Assembly: GCF_013177455.1 (NCBI RefSeq)
Contig: NZ_CP053660.1
Location: forward strand, 2,604,001-2,668,000
Direction of reading: 5' to 3'
Length of the DNA: 64,000 bases
DNA from: Nocardioides marmotae
GTDB lineage: Bacteria > Actinomycetota > Actinomycetes > Propionibacteriales > Nocardioidaceae
Below are positions 50,599 through 60,124 of this stretch, in pieces. Position numbers and translations under genes: made by a program. The notes beneath the pieces were generated by a model. That model made no database searches. It saw nothing but the letters and a program-made list of their open reading frames with translations, and was not told the DNA's origin. How positions within the stretch are numbered: the stretch's first letter is position 1; the number at the start of each line of letters is the position of its first letter.

Positions 50599-52215
50599 AT
50601 GACCGCAGAGCAGCAACGGACCGGCGGGGACACGGGCCGCACCGACGTCGACCGGGCCTTCCTGGACAACGCGACGTACCGCAGCCTGGGCGAGCAGCAC
50701 CTCTCCCCGCGCGAGGAGCGCTTCGAGAAGGCCCGGCGCACGACCGGCCTGGTCCTCGCACCGCTCGTCACGATCGTCTTCCTGCTGCTGCCGACCGGTC
50801 TGGAGAACCAGCAGCACACGCTCGCCGCGGTGCTGCTGGGCGTGATCGTCCTGTGGGTCACCGAGCCGGTGCCGATCCCGGTCGGCGGGTTCATCGGCAT
50901 CGCGGCGATCGTCCTGCTCGGCGTGGCCAGCGCCGACGAGGCGCTCGTGCCGTTCGGCTCCTCGACGGTCTTCACCTTCATCGGCGCCTTCATCCTGGCC
51001 CAGGCGATGCTCAAGCACGGCGTGGCCCGGCGGTTCGCGATGTTCGTGCTCAACCTCCCCGGGGTCGGCACCTCGACCGTGCGGGTCGTCGTCGCCTTCG
51101 GGGCGATCACCTGCCTGCTCTCGGCCTTCGTCTCCAACACCGCGACGGTCGCCATGCTGCTGCCGACCGCGGTCGGCATCCTCGCGGTCATCGCCAAGCT
51201 GCTCCAGTCGCGCGGGGAGGTCGCGGAGGACTTCGACCCGCTGCGGCTGCGGGTCGGCGCCGCGCTCATGCTCATGCTGGCGTACGGCGCCAGCGTCGGC
51301 GGCCTGCTCACGCCGGTCGGCTCGCCGCCCAACCTCATCGGGCGCGGCCTGATCGAGGAGGCCACCGGGGAGCGGATCTCGTTCCTCGACTGGGTGCTGA
51401 TGGCGCTGCCCATCTGCTCGCTGATGTTCGTGGCGCTCGCGGTGGTGATCCTGCTGCTCAACCGGCCCGAGACCCGCCGGCTCGAGGGCGTGGCCGACTA
51501 CGTCCGCGAGGAGAAGGCGGCGCTGGGGCGCTTCTCGGTGGCCGAGCGGAACACGCTCATCGCCTTCGCCGTCACCGTCACCCTCTGGATCGTGCCCGGC
51601 ATCGTGGCGCTGGTCGCCGGCACCGAGTCGAGCACCTACGAGACGGTCAGTGGTCGCCTCGACGAGGGCATCGTGGCGATCCTCGGCGCCTCGCTGCTGT
51701 TCCTGCTCCCCACCAAGTGGGAGGACCGCGAGTTCACCCTGCGCTGGAGCGACGCCGCCAAGATCGACTGGGGCACGGTGGTGCTCTTCGGCACCGGCAT
51801 CATCTTCGGCAGCCTGCTGGAGTCCACCGGGCTCGCCAAGACGCTCGGCACCGGCGCCTCGGACCTGCTCGGGCTCTCCAGCGTCCTGCTCATCACCGTC
51901 TTCGCGGTGGTCCTGGCGATCCTCGTCTCGGAGACCACCAGCAACACCGCGTCGGCCGCGGTCGTGGTGCCGATCATCATCCCGATCGCGATGGCGGCCG
52001 ACATCAACCCGCTCGTGCCGGCCCTGGCGGCGACGTTCGCGGCGTCCTTCGGCTTCATGCTGCCGGTCTCGACGCCGCAGAACGCCATCGTCTACGGCTC
52101 GGGCGCCGTCCCGATCACGACGATGATCCGCACCGGGGTGTCCTTCGACATCCTCGGTGCGGCCCTCATCGTGCTCGTCATCCCCGTGATGGCGGCCGCC
52201 GTCGGCCTGGTGTAG
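50599..52215 (+). CDS. SLC13/DASS-family anion transporter
   Basis: A 538-residue polytopic protein behind GGAGGTG. A 45-residue cytoplasmic N-terminus precedes about 11-12 membrane segments. The family's paired SNT motifs are present as SAFVSNTATVAMLLP and SETTSNTASAAVVVP, with GSPPNLIGRGL and PVSTPQNAIVYGSGAV. It likely takes up dicarboxylates or sulfate with Na+. The substrate cannot be read from the sequence. Confidence 0.9.
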   Translation: MTAEQQRTGGDTGRTDVDRAFLDNATYRSLGEQHLSPREERFEKARRTTGLVLAPLVTIVFLLLPTGLENQQHTLAAVLLGVIVLWVTEPVPIPVGGFIGIAAIVLLGVASADEALVPFGSSTVFTFIGAFILAQAMLKHGVARRFAMFVLNLPGVGTSTVRVVVAFGAITCLLSAFVSNTATVAMLLPTAVGILAVIAKLLQSRGEVAEDFDPLRLRVGAALMLMLAYGASVGGLLTPVGSPPNLIGRGLIEEATGERISFLDWVLMALPICSLMFVALAVVILLLNRPETRRLEGVADYVREEKAALGRFSVAERNTLIAFAVTVTLWIVPGIVALVAGTESSTYETVSGRLDEGIVAILGASLLFLLPTKWEDREFTLRWSDAAKIDWGTVVLFGTGIIFGSLLESTGLAKTLGTGASDLLGLSSVLLITVFAVVLAILVSETTSNTASAAVVVPIIIPIAMAADINPLVPALAATFAASFGFMLPVSTPQNAIVYGSGAVPITTMIRTGVSFDILGAALIVLVIPVMAAAVGLV

Positions 52216-52282
52216 CGGCCGGCGCCCGGAGGCCTGTGGAAGACGACCGACGACCTCGGACGTTCCACGGCACGCTGTCAGG

Positions 52283-53176
52283 GTGTCCACCGAGCCGCTG
52301 ACCGAGCTGCTGAGGATGCTCGGCGGCGTCGCGACGCGCGCCCAGCTCCTGGCCGTCGCACGCCGGTCCGACCTCGAGCAGGCGCTCGCCTCGGGGGACG
52401 TCATCCGCACGGCGCGTGACCGCTACGCGCTCGCCTCCGCCGACGCTGCGATCGCCACCGCGCACGGTCTGAGCGGGGTGCTGTGCCTGACGAGTGCCGC
52501 GCTGCACCACGGGTGGGCCGTGAAGACCGTGCCCGGGAGGCCGCACGTCGCCGTGCCTCGGAACCGACGGGTCACCCCCGCCCAGCGCGCCCTCGCCGAC
52601 GTGCACCGCGCCGCCCACGGGCCCGACGACCTGGTCGATGGCATCGTCACGAGCAAGGACGTCACCCTGGTCCAGTGCCTGCGCGCGCTGCCGTTCGACG
52701 AGGCGCTTGCCATCGCCGACTCGGCCGCCCGGGCCGGTGACGTGGCGGCCCTGCGCCGTGCCGCCCGGCTCGCCCGGGGTGCGGGCGCCGCCAGGGTGCG
52801 TACGGTCGCAGCAGCAGCGAGGGCCGAGGCTGCCAACCCGTTCGAGTCGGTGCTGCGCGCCATCGCCCTCGACGTCCCGGGCCTGGAGGTCGAGCCGCAG
52901 CGGCTGATCACCTCGGTCACCCCCTGGGCGCGCCCCGACCTCGTCGACCTCCGGCTGCGCATCGTCCTGGAGGCCGACTCCTTCGAGTGGCACGGGAGCC
53001 GCGGCGCCCTGCGGAGGGACGCCCGCCGTTACAACCTGCTCGTCGCCGACGGGTGGATCGTCCTCCGGTTCGCCTGGGAGGACGTCATGCACGACGCCGC
53101 TTACGTCAGGGCCGTGCTCGCGGCCGTGACCGCCCGACGTACCGAAGTGGCCTGTCGCGCCTGCCCCGCCGCCTGA
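52283..53176 (+). CDS. DUF559/VSR-like nuclease-fold protein with AbiEi-like N-terminus
   Basis: A 297-residue protein starting at GTG 52283. The N-terminal part (LLRMLGGVATRAQLLAVAR ... VIRTARDRYAL) resembles the winged-helix start of AbiEi-type proteins. The C-terminal 110 residues have the DUF559 pattern: NPFESVLRAIAL, VDLRLRIVLEADSFEWHGSRGALRRDARRYNLL, and GWIVLRFAWEDVM, with the conserved Asp/Glu core of Vsr-like endonucleases. These are frequent in actinobacteria and of unknown role. No AbiEii toxin partner is adjacent. Confidence 0.75.
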   Translation: MSTEPLTELLRMLGGVATRAQLLAVARRSDLEQALASGDVIRTARDRYALASADAAIATAHGLSGVLCLTSAALHHGWAVKTVPGRPHVAVPRNRRVTPAQRALADVHRAAHGPDDLVDGIVTSKDVTLVQCLRALPFDEALAIADSAARAGDVAALRRAARLARGAGAARVRTVAAAARAEAANPFESVLRAIALDVPGLEVEPQRLITSVTPWARPDLVDLRLRIVLEADSFEWHGSRGALRRDARRYNLLVADGWIVLRFAWEDVMHDAAYVRAVLAAVTARRTEVACRACPAA

Positions 53177-53206
53177 GCACGGCCGCCGAGTGGACTTCGG
53201 TACGTC
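53136..53206. repeat. 13-bp inverted repeat at the end of the DUF559-like gene
   Basis: GACGTACCGAAGT (53136-53148) and its exact complement (53194-53206) flank a 45-nt loop that contains the stop codon. It may serve as a terminator for the convergent pair or as a protein site. Confidence 0.6.
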
Positions 53207-53226
53207 CGCCGGTCGCCGGTCGCCGG

Positions 53227-54672
53227 TCAGGACAGCTCGAGCCCCGGGTAGAGCGGGTGCTTGTCGAGCATCTCGGCCGAGGCCGACTTCACCTTGTCGG
53301 CCACGCCGTCGCCGAGGACGTAGGAGGCCTTCGACGGGCCACCGGCCTTGGTGGTCCCCGGCTGGGTGTTGGCGAGCACGTCGACGATGAGCTCGGCGAC
53401 GCGGTCGAACTCGTCGTGGCCGAAGCCGCGGGTGGTCAGCGCGGGCGTGCCGAGGCGGACCCCGGAGGTGTACCAGGCGCCGTTCGGGTCGTTCGGCACC
53501 GAGTTGCGGTTGGTGACCACGCCGGCGTCGAGCAGCGCCGACTCCGCCTGGCGGCCGGTGAGGCCGAAGGAGGAGACGTCGAGCAGGACGAGGTGGTTGT
53601 CGGTGCCGCCGGTGACCAGGTTCGCCCCGCGGGACAGGAAGCCCTGGGCGAGCGACTGGGCGTTGTCGGCGACCTTCTGGGCGTAGGTCCGGAAGGAGTC
53701 CTGCCGCGCCTCGGCCAGCGCGACGGCCTTGGCGGCCATCACGTGCGAGAGCGGGCCGCCGAGCACCATCGGGCAGCCGCGGTCGACGCTCGGGGCGTAC
53801 TCCTCGGTCGCCAGCACCATGCCGCCGCGCGGGCCGCGCAGCGACTTGTGGGTGGTCGTGGTGACGACGTGGGCGTGCGGGACCGGGTCCTCGTCGCCCG
53901 TGAACACCTTGCCCGCGACGAGGCCGGCGAAGTGGGCCATGTCGACCATGAGCGTGGCGCCGACCTCGTCGGCGATCTCGCGCATCTTGGCGAAGTCCAC
54001 CCGGCGGGGGTACGCCGAGTAGCCGGCGACCAGCACGAGCGGCTTGAACTCGCGGGCCTTCGCGGCGACCGCGTCGTAGTCGAGCAGCCCGGTGACCGGG
54101 TCGGTGCCGTACTGCTGCTGGTGGAACATCTTGCCGCTGATGTTGGGACGGAAGCCGTGGGTCAGGTGGCCGCCGGCGTCCAGCGACATGCCGAGCAGGC
54201 GCTGGTTGCCCAGCTCCTTGCGCAGCGACTCCCAGTCGGCCTCGGTCAGCTCGTTGACGTTCTTCGCGCCGATCCGCTCCAGCGCCGGCGACTCGACCCG
54301 GTGGGCGAGGATCGACCAGAACGCCACCAGGTTGGCGTCGATGCCCGAGTGCGGCTGGACGTAGGCGTACTCGGCGCCGAACAGCTCGCGGGCGTGCTCG
54401 GCGGCCAGCGACTCGACGGTGTCGACGTTCTGGCAGCCGGCGTAGAAGCGGTGGCCGACGGTGCCCTCGGCGTACTTGTCGCTGAACCAGGTGCCCATCG
54501 TCATCAGCACGGCCGGCGAGGCGTAGTTCTCGCTGGCGATCAGCTTCAGCGAGGCGCGCTGGTCGGCCAGCTCCTGCCGGGTGGCCTCCGCGATGCGCGG
54601 CTCCACCGCGGCGATGACCTCGAGGGCCTGCGAGTACGCGCTGCTGGTGAGGCGGGAGAGGTCGTCGCTCAT
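53227..54672 (-). CDS. glyA: Serine hydroxymethyltransferase
   Basis: A 481-residue PLP enzyme that interconverts serine and glycine with tetrahydrofolate. The PLP lysine lies in [16 protein letters not shown], with other marks [32 protein letters not shown] and [12 protein letters not shown]. It is slightly longer than many GlyA proteins (about 420). ATG 54672 behind GGTGGGGG is chosen over GTG 54681. It is divergent from the sulfur operon. Confidence 0.95.
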   Translation of the reverse strand: MSDDLSRLTSSAYSQALEVIAAVEPRIAEATRQELADQRASLKLIASENYASPAVLMTMGTWFSDKYAEGTVGHRFYAGCQNVDTVESLAAEHARELFGAEYAYVQPHSGIDANLVAFWSILAHRVESPALERIGAKNVNELTEADWESLRKELGNQRLLGMSLDAGGHLTHGFRPNISGKMFHQQQYGTDPVTGLLDYDAVAAKAREFKPLVLVAGYSAYPRRVDFAKMREIADEVGATLMVDMAHFAGLVAGKVFTGDEDPVPHAHVVTTTTHKSLRGPRGGMVLATEEYAPSVDRGCPMVLGGPLSHVMAAKAVALAEARQDSFRTYAQKVADNAQSLAQGFLSRGANLVTGGTDNHLVLLDVSSFGLTGRQAESALLDAGVVTNRNSVPNDPNGAWYTSGVRLGTPALTTRGFGHDEFDRVAELIVDVLANTQPGTTKAGGPSKASYVLGDGVADKVKSASAEMLDKHPLYPGLELS

Positions 54673-54773
54673 GGCCCCCACCCTAGTGAGGTCCGACGGC
54701 GGGTGCCGCCTCGAGGCTGGTGCACCGCGGGTGTGACCTAGGACGCACCCGCACCGGTCCGGCCCACCACCCC

Positions 54774-54843
54774 GGGACGGCCGTCCCAGATCGCGGACAC
54801 GCGTCTCACATCATGAGAACTCGCCTTGTGGGACGGCCGTCCG
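54774..54843. promoter_or_regulatory. Two GGGACGGCCGTCC palindromes and a TCTCA/TGAGA repeat upstream of the sulfur operon
   Basis: A perfect 14-bp palindrome GGGACGGCCGTCCC (54774-54787) recurs with one change at 54830-54843, centre to centre 56 bp. Between them lies TCTCACATCATGAGA (54805-54819). A TTGACA follows at 54857-54862, just before the leader peptide. The paired sites look like operators for a sulfur or cysteine regulator. Confidence 0.6.
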
Positions 54844-54862
54844 GGGACTGAGACTCCTTGAC

Positions 54863-54952
54863 ATGGTCTCCGCTGCTACCCACGCCTACCTCGTGGTCCG
54901 TCGCCACGTGGACTTCGGGCGCACCCGCAGCATGATGTGTCGCCAGCGCTGA
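54863..54952 (+). CDS. Cysteine-type leader peptide (uORF) before the sulfite reductase gene
   Basis: A 29-codon frame, ATG 54863 to TGA 54952, with the sequence ending VRRHVDFGRTRSMMCRQR. This matches the RRHVDL.R..S..CR pattern of the small leader peptides found before sulfur-assimilation genes in actinobacteria. In mycobacteria related cysteine-containing uORFs work as cysteine-responsive attenuators. It ends 76 bp before the reductase start. Confidence 0.75.
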   Translation: MVSAATHAYLVVRRHVDFGRTRSMMCRQR

Positions 54953-55028
54953 CGACCCCGAGCCACTCGACCTCCCGCCGCGCCGCCCCCGCCGGGCCGC
55001 GCCGCACCCCAGCGCGAAGGACACCCCC

Positions 55029-56735
55029 GTGACCGAGACCCCGACCCGCCCTGCCCCCAAGCCCCGCCCCAAGCGCGGTGAGGGCCAGTGGGCCCTGGGC
55101 TACCGGGAGCCGCTCAACAAGAACGAGCAGTCCAAGAAGGACGACAACCCGCTCAACGTCCGCGGCCGGATCCTGAGCATCTACTCCAAGCGCGGCTTCG
55201 ACTCCATCGACCCCGCCGACCTGCGCGGCCGCTTCCGCTGGATGGGCCTCTACACCCAGCGCGCCCCGGGCTTCGACGGCGGCAAGACCGCCACCGTGCC
55301 GGAGGAGGAGCTCGACGACCGCTACTTCATGCTGCGGGTCCGCTCCGACGGCCGGCTGCTCTCCCCCGCCGCCGTCCGCGCGCTGGGCACGATCGGGCAG
55401 GACTTCGCCCGCGACACCGCCGACGTCACCGACCGCGCCAACATCCAGTACCACTGGATCCGCATCGAGGACGTCCCGACGATCTGGGAGCGCCTCGACG
55501 AGGCCGGCCTCAGCTCGCTCGAGGCCTGCGGCGACTCGCCCCGGCCCTTCCTCGGCTCGCCGGTCGCCGGCGTCGCCACCGACGAGATCATCGACGGCTC
55601 GCCGGCGCTGGAGGAGATCTACCGCCGCTTCATCGGCAACCCCGACTTCTCCAACCTGCCGCGCAAGTTCAAGACCGCGGTCACCGGCCACCCCTCGCAC
55701 GACGTCTCCCCGGAGACCAACGACATCTCCTTCGTCGGCACCGTCCACCCCGAGCACGGCCCGGGCTTCGACCTGTGGGTCGGCGGCGGCCTGTCGACCA
55801 ACCCGATGCTCGCCCAGAAGCTCGGCGTGTGGATCCCGCTCGACGAGGTCCCCGACGTCTGGGAGGGCGTGGCCTCGATCTTCCGCGACTACGGCTACCG
55901 CCGGCTCCGCTCGCGGGCGCGGCTGAAGTTCCTCGTCGCCGACTGGGGCGTGGAGAAGTTCCGCGAGGTCCTCGAGACCGAGTACCTCGGCCGCGAGCTC
56001 GTCTCCACCCCCTCGCCCGTCTCGCCGGTCGGCCACCGCGACCACATCGGCGTGCACGAGCAGAAGGACGGCAAGTCGTACGTCGGCGTCGCGCCGACCG
56101 CCGGCCGGGTCTCCGGCACGATGCTGGTGCAGCTGGCCGAGCTGATGGACGCCCACGGGATCGCGGGCGCCCGCCTGACGCCGTACCAGAAGATCGTGCT
56201 CATCGGCGTCGAGCCGGCCGTGGTCGAGCAGGTCGTCGAGGCGCTCGACGTCATCGGCCTCTCCGCTCGCCCCTCGAACTGGCGGCGCAACACGATGGCC
56301 TGCACCGGCATCGAGTTCTGCAAGCTCGCCATCGTCGACACCAAGGAGCGCGCCCGGCGCCTGGTCGACTCCCTCGAGCAGCGCTTCCCCGAGCTCGACA
56401 CCCCGATCACCGTCAACGTCAACGGCTGCCCCAACGCCTGCGCCCGCACCCAGGTCGGCGACATCGGGCTCAAGGGCCAGCTGGTGATGCACGAGGGCGA
56501 GCAGGTCGAGGGCTTCCAGGTCCACCTGGGCGGCGCGACCGGGCTCGAGGCGAACTTCGGCCGCAAGCTCCGCGCGCACAAGGTCACCAGCGCCGGCCTC
56601 GACGACTACATCACCACGGTCGTCACCAACTACCTGGTCGACCGCACCGAGGCGGAGACCTTCTCCGCCTGGGTGCACCGGGCCGACGAGGAGCTGCTGC
56701 GCGGCGAGCGGCAGCTGGCGGCGAGCGCGTCATGA
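55029..56735 (+). CDS. Ferredoxin-type sulfite (nitrite) reductase
   Basis: A 568-residue sirohaem/4Fe-4S enzyme starting at GTG 55029. The cofactor cysteines are in NTMACTGIEFCKLA and NVNGCPNACARTQVG (C-X5-C and C-X3-C). Two ferredoxin-like half domains (KRGFDSIDPADLRGRFRWMGLYTQR and the HEQKDGKSYVG region) are present. With APS reductase downstream, sulfite reduction to sulfide is the likely reaction; nitrite reduction cannot be excluded. The stop overlaps the next start (ATGA). Confidence 0.92.
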   Translation: MTETPTRPAPKPRPKRGEGQWALGYREPLNKNEQSKKDDNPLNVRGRILSIYSKRGFDSIDPADLRGRFRWMGLYTQRAPGFDGGKTATVPEEELDDRYFMLRVRSDGRLLSPAAVRALGTIGQDFARDTADVTDRANIQYHWIRIEDVPTIWERLDEAGLSSLEACGDSPRPFLGSPVAGVATDEIIDGSPALEEIYRRFIGNPDFSNLPRKFKTAVTGHPSHDVSPETNDISFVGTVHPEHGPGFDLWVGGGLSTNPMLAQKLGVWIPLDEVPDVWEGVASIFRDYGYRRLRSRARLKFLVADWGVEKFREVLETEYLGRELVSTPSPVSPVGHRDHIGVHEQKDGKSYVGVAPTAGRVSGTMLVQLAELMDAHGIAGARLTPYQKIVLIGVEPAVVEQVVEALDVIGLSARPSNWRRNTMACTGIEFCKLAIVDTKERARRLVDSLEQRFPELDTPITVNVNGCPNACARTQVGDIGLKGQLVMHEGEQVEGFQVHLGGATGLEANFGRKLRAHKVTSAGLDDYITTVVTNYLVDRTEAETFSAWVHRADEELLRGERQLAASAS

Positions 56736-56926
56736 GCGGGCGCGCAGGATCGCCGTACCACTGCCCGTTCTGCGGCGAGGAGGACCTGCGCCCGCACGAG
56801 GTCGTCTCGGAGTCCGGTGAGGTCACCAGCCCGCACGGCACCTGGGAGTGCCGGGGCTGCCTGCGCGCCTTCTCCCTGAAGATGCTCGGCATGATCCGCC
56901 CCGGCAGCCCGGGGGTGGTCTCGTGA
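56732..56926 (+). CDS. Small zinc-ribbon protein of the sulfur operon
   Basis: A 64-residue protein with paired CXXC motifs, YHCPFCGEEDL and WECRGCLRAFSLK, that probably bind zinc. ATGA and GTGA overlaps tie it to the reductase before and the APS reductase after it. It is probably an accessory factor, for example a regulator or Fe-S or electron-transfer helper; the function is not known. Confidence 0.8.
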   Translation: MSGRAGSPYHCPFCGEEDLRPHEVVSESGEVTSPHGTWECRGCLRAFSLKMLGMIRPGSPGVVS

Positions 56927-57666
56927 GCCTCACGACCACCACCGCGCGGAACTCCCGCGGCATCCAGACCGCGGGCCGCACCCCCGAGGAGCTGCGCGAG
57001 CTGGTCTCCCACTGGGGTGCCGAGCTCGAGCTGGCGCCCGCGGAGGTCATCATCGAGTGGGCCGCCGCGACCTTCGGGGAGCGCTTCTGCATCACCTCCT
57101 CGATGGGCGACGCCGCGCTCGCGCACCTCGCCTCGACGGTCGTGCCCGGCATCGACGTGGTCTTCCTCGACACCGGCTACCACTTCGTGGAGACCATCGG
57201 CACCCGCGACGCGGTCGCGGCGACCGTCGACGTCAACCTGCTGACGATCACGCCCGTGCAGAGCGTGGCCGAGCAGGACGCCACGCACGGCAAGGACCTC
57301 TACAAGACCGACCCCGACCTGTGCTGCCGGCTGCGCAAGGTCGAGCCACTCGCCGACGCGCTGTCGGGATACGACGCCTGGGCCACCGGCCTGCGCCGCG
57401 CCGAGACCCACAACCGGGTCATCGCGCCGGTCATCGGCTGGGACGCCAAGAAGGGCAAGGTCAAGGTCTCGCCGCTGGCGCGCTGGAGCGATGAGCAGAT
57501 GGAGCGCTACATCGCCGAGAACGGCGTGCTGGTCAACCCGCTCGTCTACGACGGCTACCCCTCCATCGGCTGCGCGCCCTGCACGCGCCGCGTCGCCCCC
57601 GGCGACGACCCGCGCAGCGGCCGCTGGGCCGGCACCAACAAGACCGAGTGCGGGATCCACACCTGA
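56923..57666 (+). CDS. cysH: Adenylylsulfate (APS) reductase
   Basis: A 247-residue PP-loop reductase starting at GTG 56923 in a GTGA overlap. The P-loop-like ITSSMGDAALAHLA and the four Fe-S cysteines DLCCRLRKVEPL and YPSIGCAPCTR are present, with the catalytic KTECGIH at the C-terminus. The CC ... CXXC set marks the APS-type enzyme with a 4Fe-4S cluster, which reduces APS to sulfite using thioredoxin. The APS source genes (cysND) are not in the window. Confidence 0.95.
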   Translation: MSLTTTTARNSRGIQTAGRTPEELRELVSHWGAELELAPAEVIIEWAAATFGERFCITSSMGDAALAHLASTVVPGIDVVFLDTGYHFVETIGTRDAVAATVDVNLLTITPVQSVAEQDATHGKDLYKTDPDLCCRLRKVEPLADALSGYDAWATGLRRAETHNRVIAPVIGWDAKKGKVKVSPLARWSDEQMERYIAENGVLVNPLVYDGYPSIGCAPCTRRVAPGDDPRSGRWAGTNKTECGIHT

Positions 57667-57775
57667 TGCGCGCGCCCGTGACTCTCCCCAGCACCACCCC
57701 CGTCCGTCCCCGGACACCCGACAGCGTGGTCGGTCGCACCATCGTCGCCGCACCGTCTCGAAGGAGGCCGTCGTC

Positions 57776-58519
57776 ATGACCGCTCCCGCCCTGGTCGCGC
57801 TCGCTCACGGCAGCCGTGACCCGCGCTCCGCCGCCACGATCAACGCCCTCGTCGCCGAGGTCCGCGCCATGCGCCCCGACCTCCGCATCGAGGCGGCGTT
57901 CCTCGAGCTGTCCAAGCCCGCCTTCGGCAAGGTCGTCGACAAGCTCGTGCGGGCCGGCCACGACGAGATCGTCGTGGTGCCGCTGCTGCTGACCGAGGCC
58001 TACCACGCCACCGTCGACGTCCCCCGTGCGATCGCGGAGGCCACCGAGCGGCACCCGGGCCTGAAGGTCCGCGCCACCGAGGTGCTCGGCCTCGAGCCGC
58101 GCTTCCTCGAGGTCCTCGACATGCGGATGCGCGAGGCGCTGCGCACGGCGCGGGTCCGCGAGCTCGACGCGCTCGTGCTGGCCGCCGCCGGCACCTCCGA
58201 CGCGCTGGCCAACCAGTCCGTCGCGCGGCTCGCGCGGCTGTGGGGCGCCCACCACAAGCTGCCGGTGACCGCCGCGTTCGCCTCCACCGCTCCCCCGGCC
58301 GCCGGCGAGGCGGTCCGCGCGTTCCGCGCCGAGGGCCGGCGCCACATCGCGGTCGCCTCGCTCTTCCTCGCGCCGGGCTTCCTGCCCGACCGGGTCGCGG
58401 AGCTGGCGCTGGAGGCCGGCGCGATCGCGGTCTCCGAGCCGCTCGGTGCCCACCCCGAGGTGGCCCGCACGGTCCTGGCCCGCTACGCCGTCGGCGCCGT
58501 GGAGCTCGTGCCCGTCTGA
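57776..58519 (+). CDS. CbiX/SirB-like sirohydrochlorin chelatase
   Basis: A 247-residue protein behind AAGGAGG. Two CbiX half-domains are visible: [17 protein letters not shown] with the metal-binding His, [17 protein letters not shown], and a second half ending in [17 protein letters not shown]. It would insert iron into sirohydrochlorin to make sirohaem for the reductase upstream. It is separated from cysH by 109 bp. Confidence 0.88.
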   Translation: MTAPALVALAHGSRDPRSAATINALVAEVRAMRPDLRIEAAFLELSKPAFGKVVDKLVRAGHDEIVVVPLLLTEAYHATVDVPRAIAEATERHPGLKVRATEVLGLEPRFLEVLDMRMREALRTARVRELDALVLAAAGTSDALANQSVARLARLWGAHHKLPVTAAFASTAPPAAGEAVRAFRAEGRRHIAVASLFLAPGFLPDRVAELALEAGAIAVSEPLGAHPEVARTVLARYAVGAVELVPV

Positions 58520-58554
58520 GTGGTCGGTGCGGTGCCGGCCCTACCCTCGGAGGC

Positions 58555-59697
58555 ATGGACGCCGGCACCGCACCCACGCCCGCCCCGAGCACCGGGGGTG
58601 GCCTGCCGGGCCTGCGCGACGTCGCCCGGTGCGACACCTCGGTGCGGGAGTGGGTCAGCTGGGCGGTCGGTCGGCTCGATTCCGACGCGCACCGCAGCGC
58701 CGACACCCACCTCCTTCGCCTGCCCGCCCCCGCGGACGCGCCGGTCGGGATCTACCTCAAGGACGAGTCGACCCACCCGACCGGCAGCCTCAAGCACCGG
58801 CTCGCCCGGTCGCTGGTCCTCTACGGCATCTGCAACGGCGACATCGGCCCGCACACCACGCTGGTCGATGCCTCCAGCGGGTCGACCGCGATCAGCGAGG
58901 CCTACTTCGCCCGCCTGCTCGGCCTGCCCTTCGTCGCGGTGATGACCCGCTCCACCAGCCCCGGCAAGATCGCGCTCATCGAGCGCGAGGGCGGCCGCTG
59001 CGAGCTGGTCGAGGACGCCGGCGAGGTGTACGCCGTCGCGCAGCGGCTCGCCGAGGAGTGCGACGGGCACTACCTCGACCAGTTCACCAACGCCGAGCGG
59101 GCCACCGACTGGCGGGGCAACAACAACATCGCGGAGTCGATCTTCTCCCAGCTCACCCGCGAGGAGCGGCCCGTCCCGGACTGGATCGTCGTGGGGGCCG
59201 GCACCGGCGGCACCAGCGCGACGATCGGTCGCTACGTGCGCTACCGCGGGCTGCCGACGCGGGTCGCGGTGGTCGACCCGGAGGGGTCGGCGTTCCTGCC
59301 GTCGTACGCCGGGGACCCGGCGGGGAGCGTCGAGGCGACGGGCTCGCGGGTCGAGGGCATCGGGCGCCCGCGGGTGGAGCCGTCGTTCGTGCCCGGCGTC
59401 GTCGACCGGATGCTCGGCGTCCCGGACGCCGCCTCCGCCGCCGGCATGCACTTCCTCGCCGACCGCTTCGGCATGCGGGCGGGCCCCTCGACGGGCACCA
59501 ACCTCTACGGCGCGATCCAGCTCGCCCTCGAAGTCCGCGCCGAGCAGGGTCGCGGCAGCGTCGTGACGCTCATGTGCGACCGGTCCGAGCGGTACGCCGG
59601 CACCTTCGCCGACGACGACTGGCTGCTCGCCCAGGGCCTGGACCACCGGCCCTACCTCGCCGAGCTCGACGACGCCTGGGCGCGACTGACGGCCTGA
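58555..59697 (+). CDS. PLP-dependent cysteine synthase-family protein, Cds1-like
   Basis: A 380-residue fold-type II PLP enzyme. The PLP lysine is in [13 protein letters not shown], the substrate loop in [18 protein letters not shown], and the phosphate loop in [18 protein letters not shown]. The N-terminal extension and the spacing resemble mycobacterial Cds1 (Rv3684), a cysteine desulfhydrase. Cysteine breakdown or synthesis would both fit the sulfur gene context. ATG 58555 has GGAGG almost adjacent. Confidence 0.83.
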   Translation: MDAGTAPTPAPSTGGGLPGLRDVARCDTSVREWVSWAVGRLDSDAHRSADTHLLRLPAPADAPVGIYLKDESTHPTGSLKHRLARSLVLYGICNGDIGPHTTLVDASSGSTAISEAYFARLLGLPFVAVMTRSTSPGKIALIEREGGRCELVEDAGEVYAVAQRLAEECDGHYLDQFTNAERATDWRGNNNIAESIFSQLTREERPVPDWIVVGAGTGGTSATIGRYVRYRGLPTRVAVVDPEGSAFLPSYAGDPAGSVEATGSRVEGIGRPRVEPSFVPGVVDRMLGVPDAASAAGMHFLADRFGMRAGPSTGTNLYGAIQLALEVRAEQGRGSVVTLMCDRSERYAGTFADDDWLLAQGLDHRPYLAELDDAWARLTA

Positions 59698-59743
59698 CCG
59701 CCTGACGCCGGCCGGGGTGCCGGGCCGCGCCGGTCAGCGCCGG

Positions 59744-60124
59744 TCAGCCGACGAGGCAGCCGAGCAGGTGCTGGAGCTGGGCGGCGGGATCGGTCGTGAC
59801 GCCGCCGTGCACCGGGCCCGGCTGGATCACGGTGCTCTTGGGCGCCTTGAGGAAGCCGAAGCGCTGCCCGACGGGGTGGCCGGCGGCGGCGCCACCACGC
59901 CCGTCGCCCGCGCAGACCCCCTCGATGAAGCCGAGGGCGTCGCGCACCTGGTCGACGTCGAGCGCCGGGTGGAGCGCCCGCAGCCGGTCGTCGGCGACCT
60001 GCCAGGCGACCTGGAGGTAGTCGGCGGCCTGGCAGTAGACGACGACCCCGACGTTGAGGAACTCCTCGCGGTCCACGCGCGGGACGCAGCGCAGCACGAC
60101 GTACTGGTAGGCCAGCCGGTTCAT
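59744..60124 (-). CDS. DUF3037 protein
   Basis: A 126-residue protein with the family opening YQYVVLRCVPRVDREEFLNVGVVVYCQ and the closing GGVTTDPAAQLQHLLGCLV. The function is unknown. Its ATG overlaps the stop of the HipA-type kinase gene by 4 bp, so the pair is co-translated. The same pairing is common across bacteria. Confidence 0.85.
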   Translation of the reverse strand: MNRLAYQYVVLRCVPRVDREEFLNVGVVVYCQAADYLQVAWQVADDRLRALHPALDVDQVRDALGFIEGVCAGDGRGGAAAGHPVGQRFGFLKAPKSTVIQPGPVHGGVTTDPAAQLQHLLGCLVG

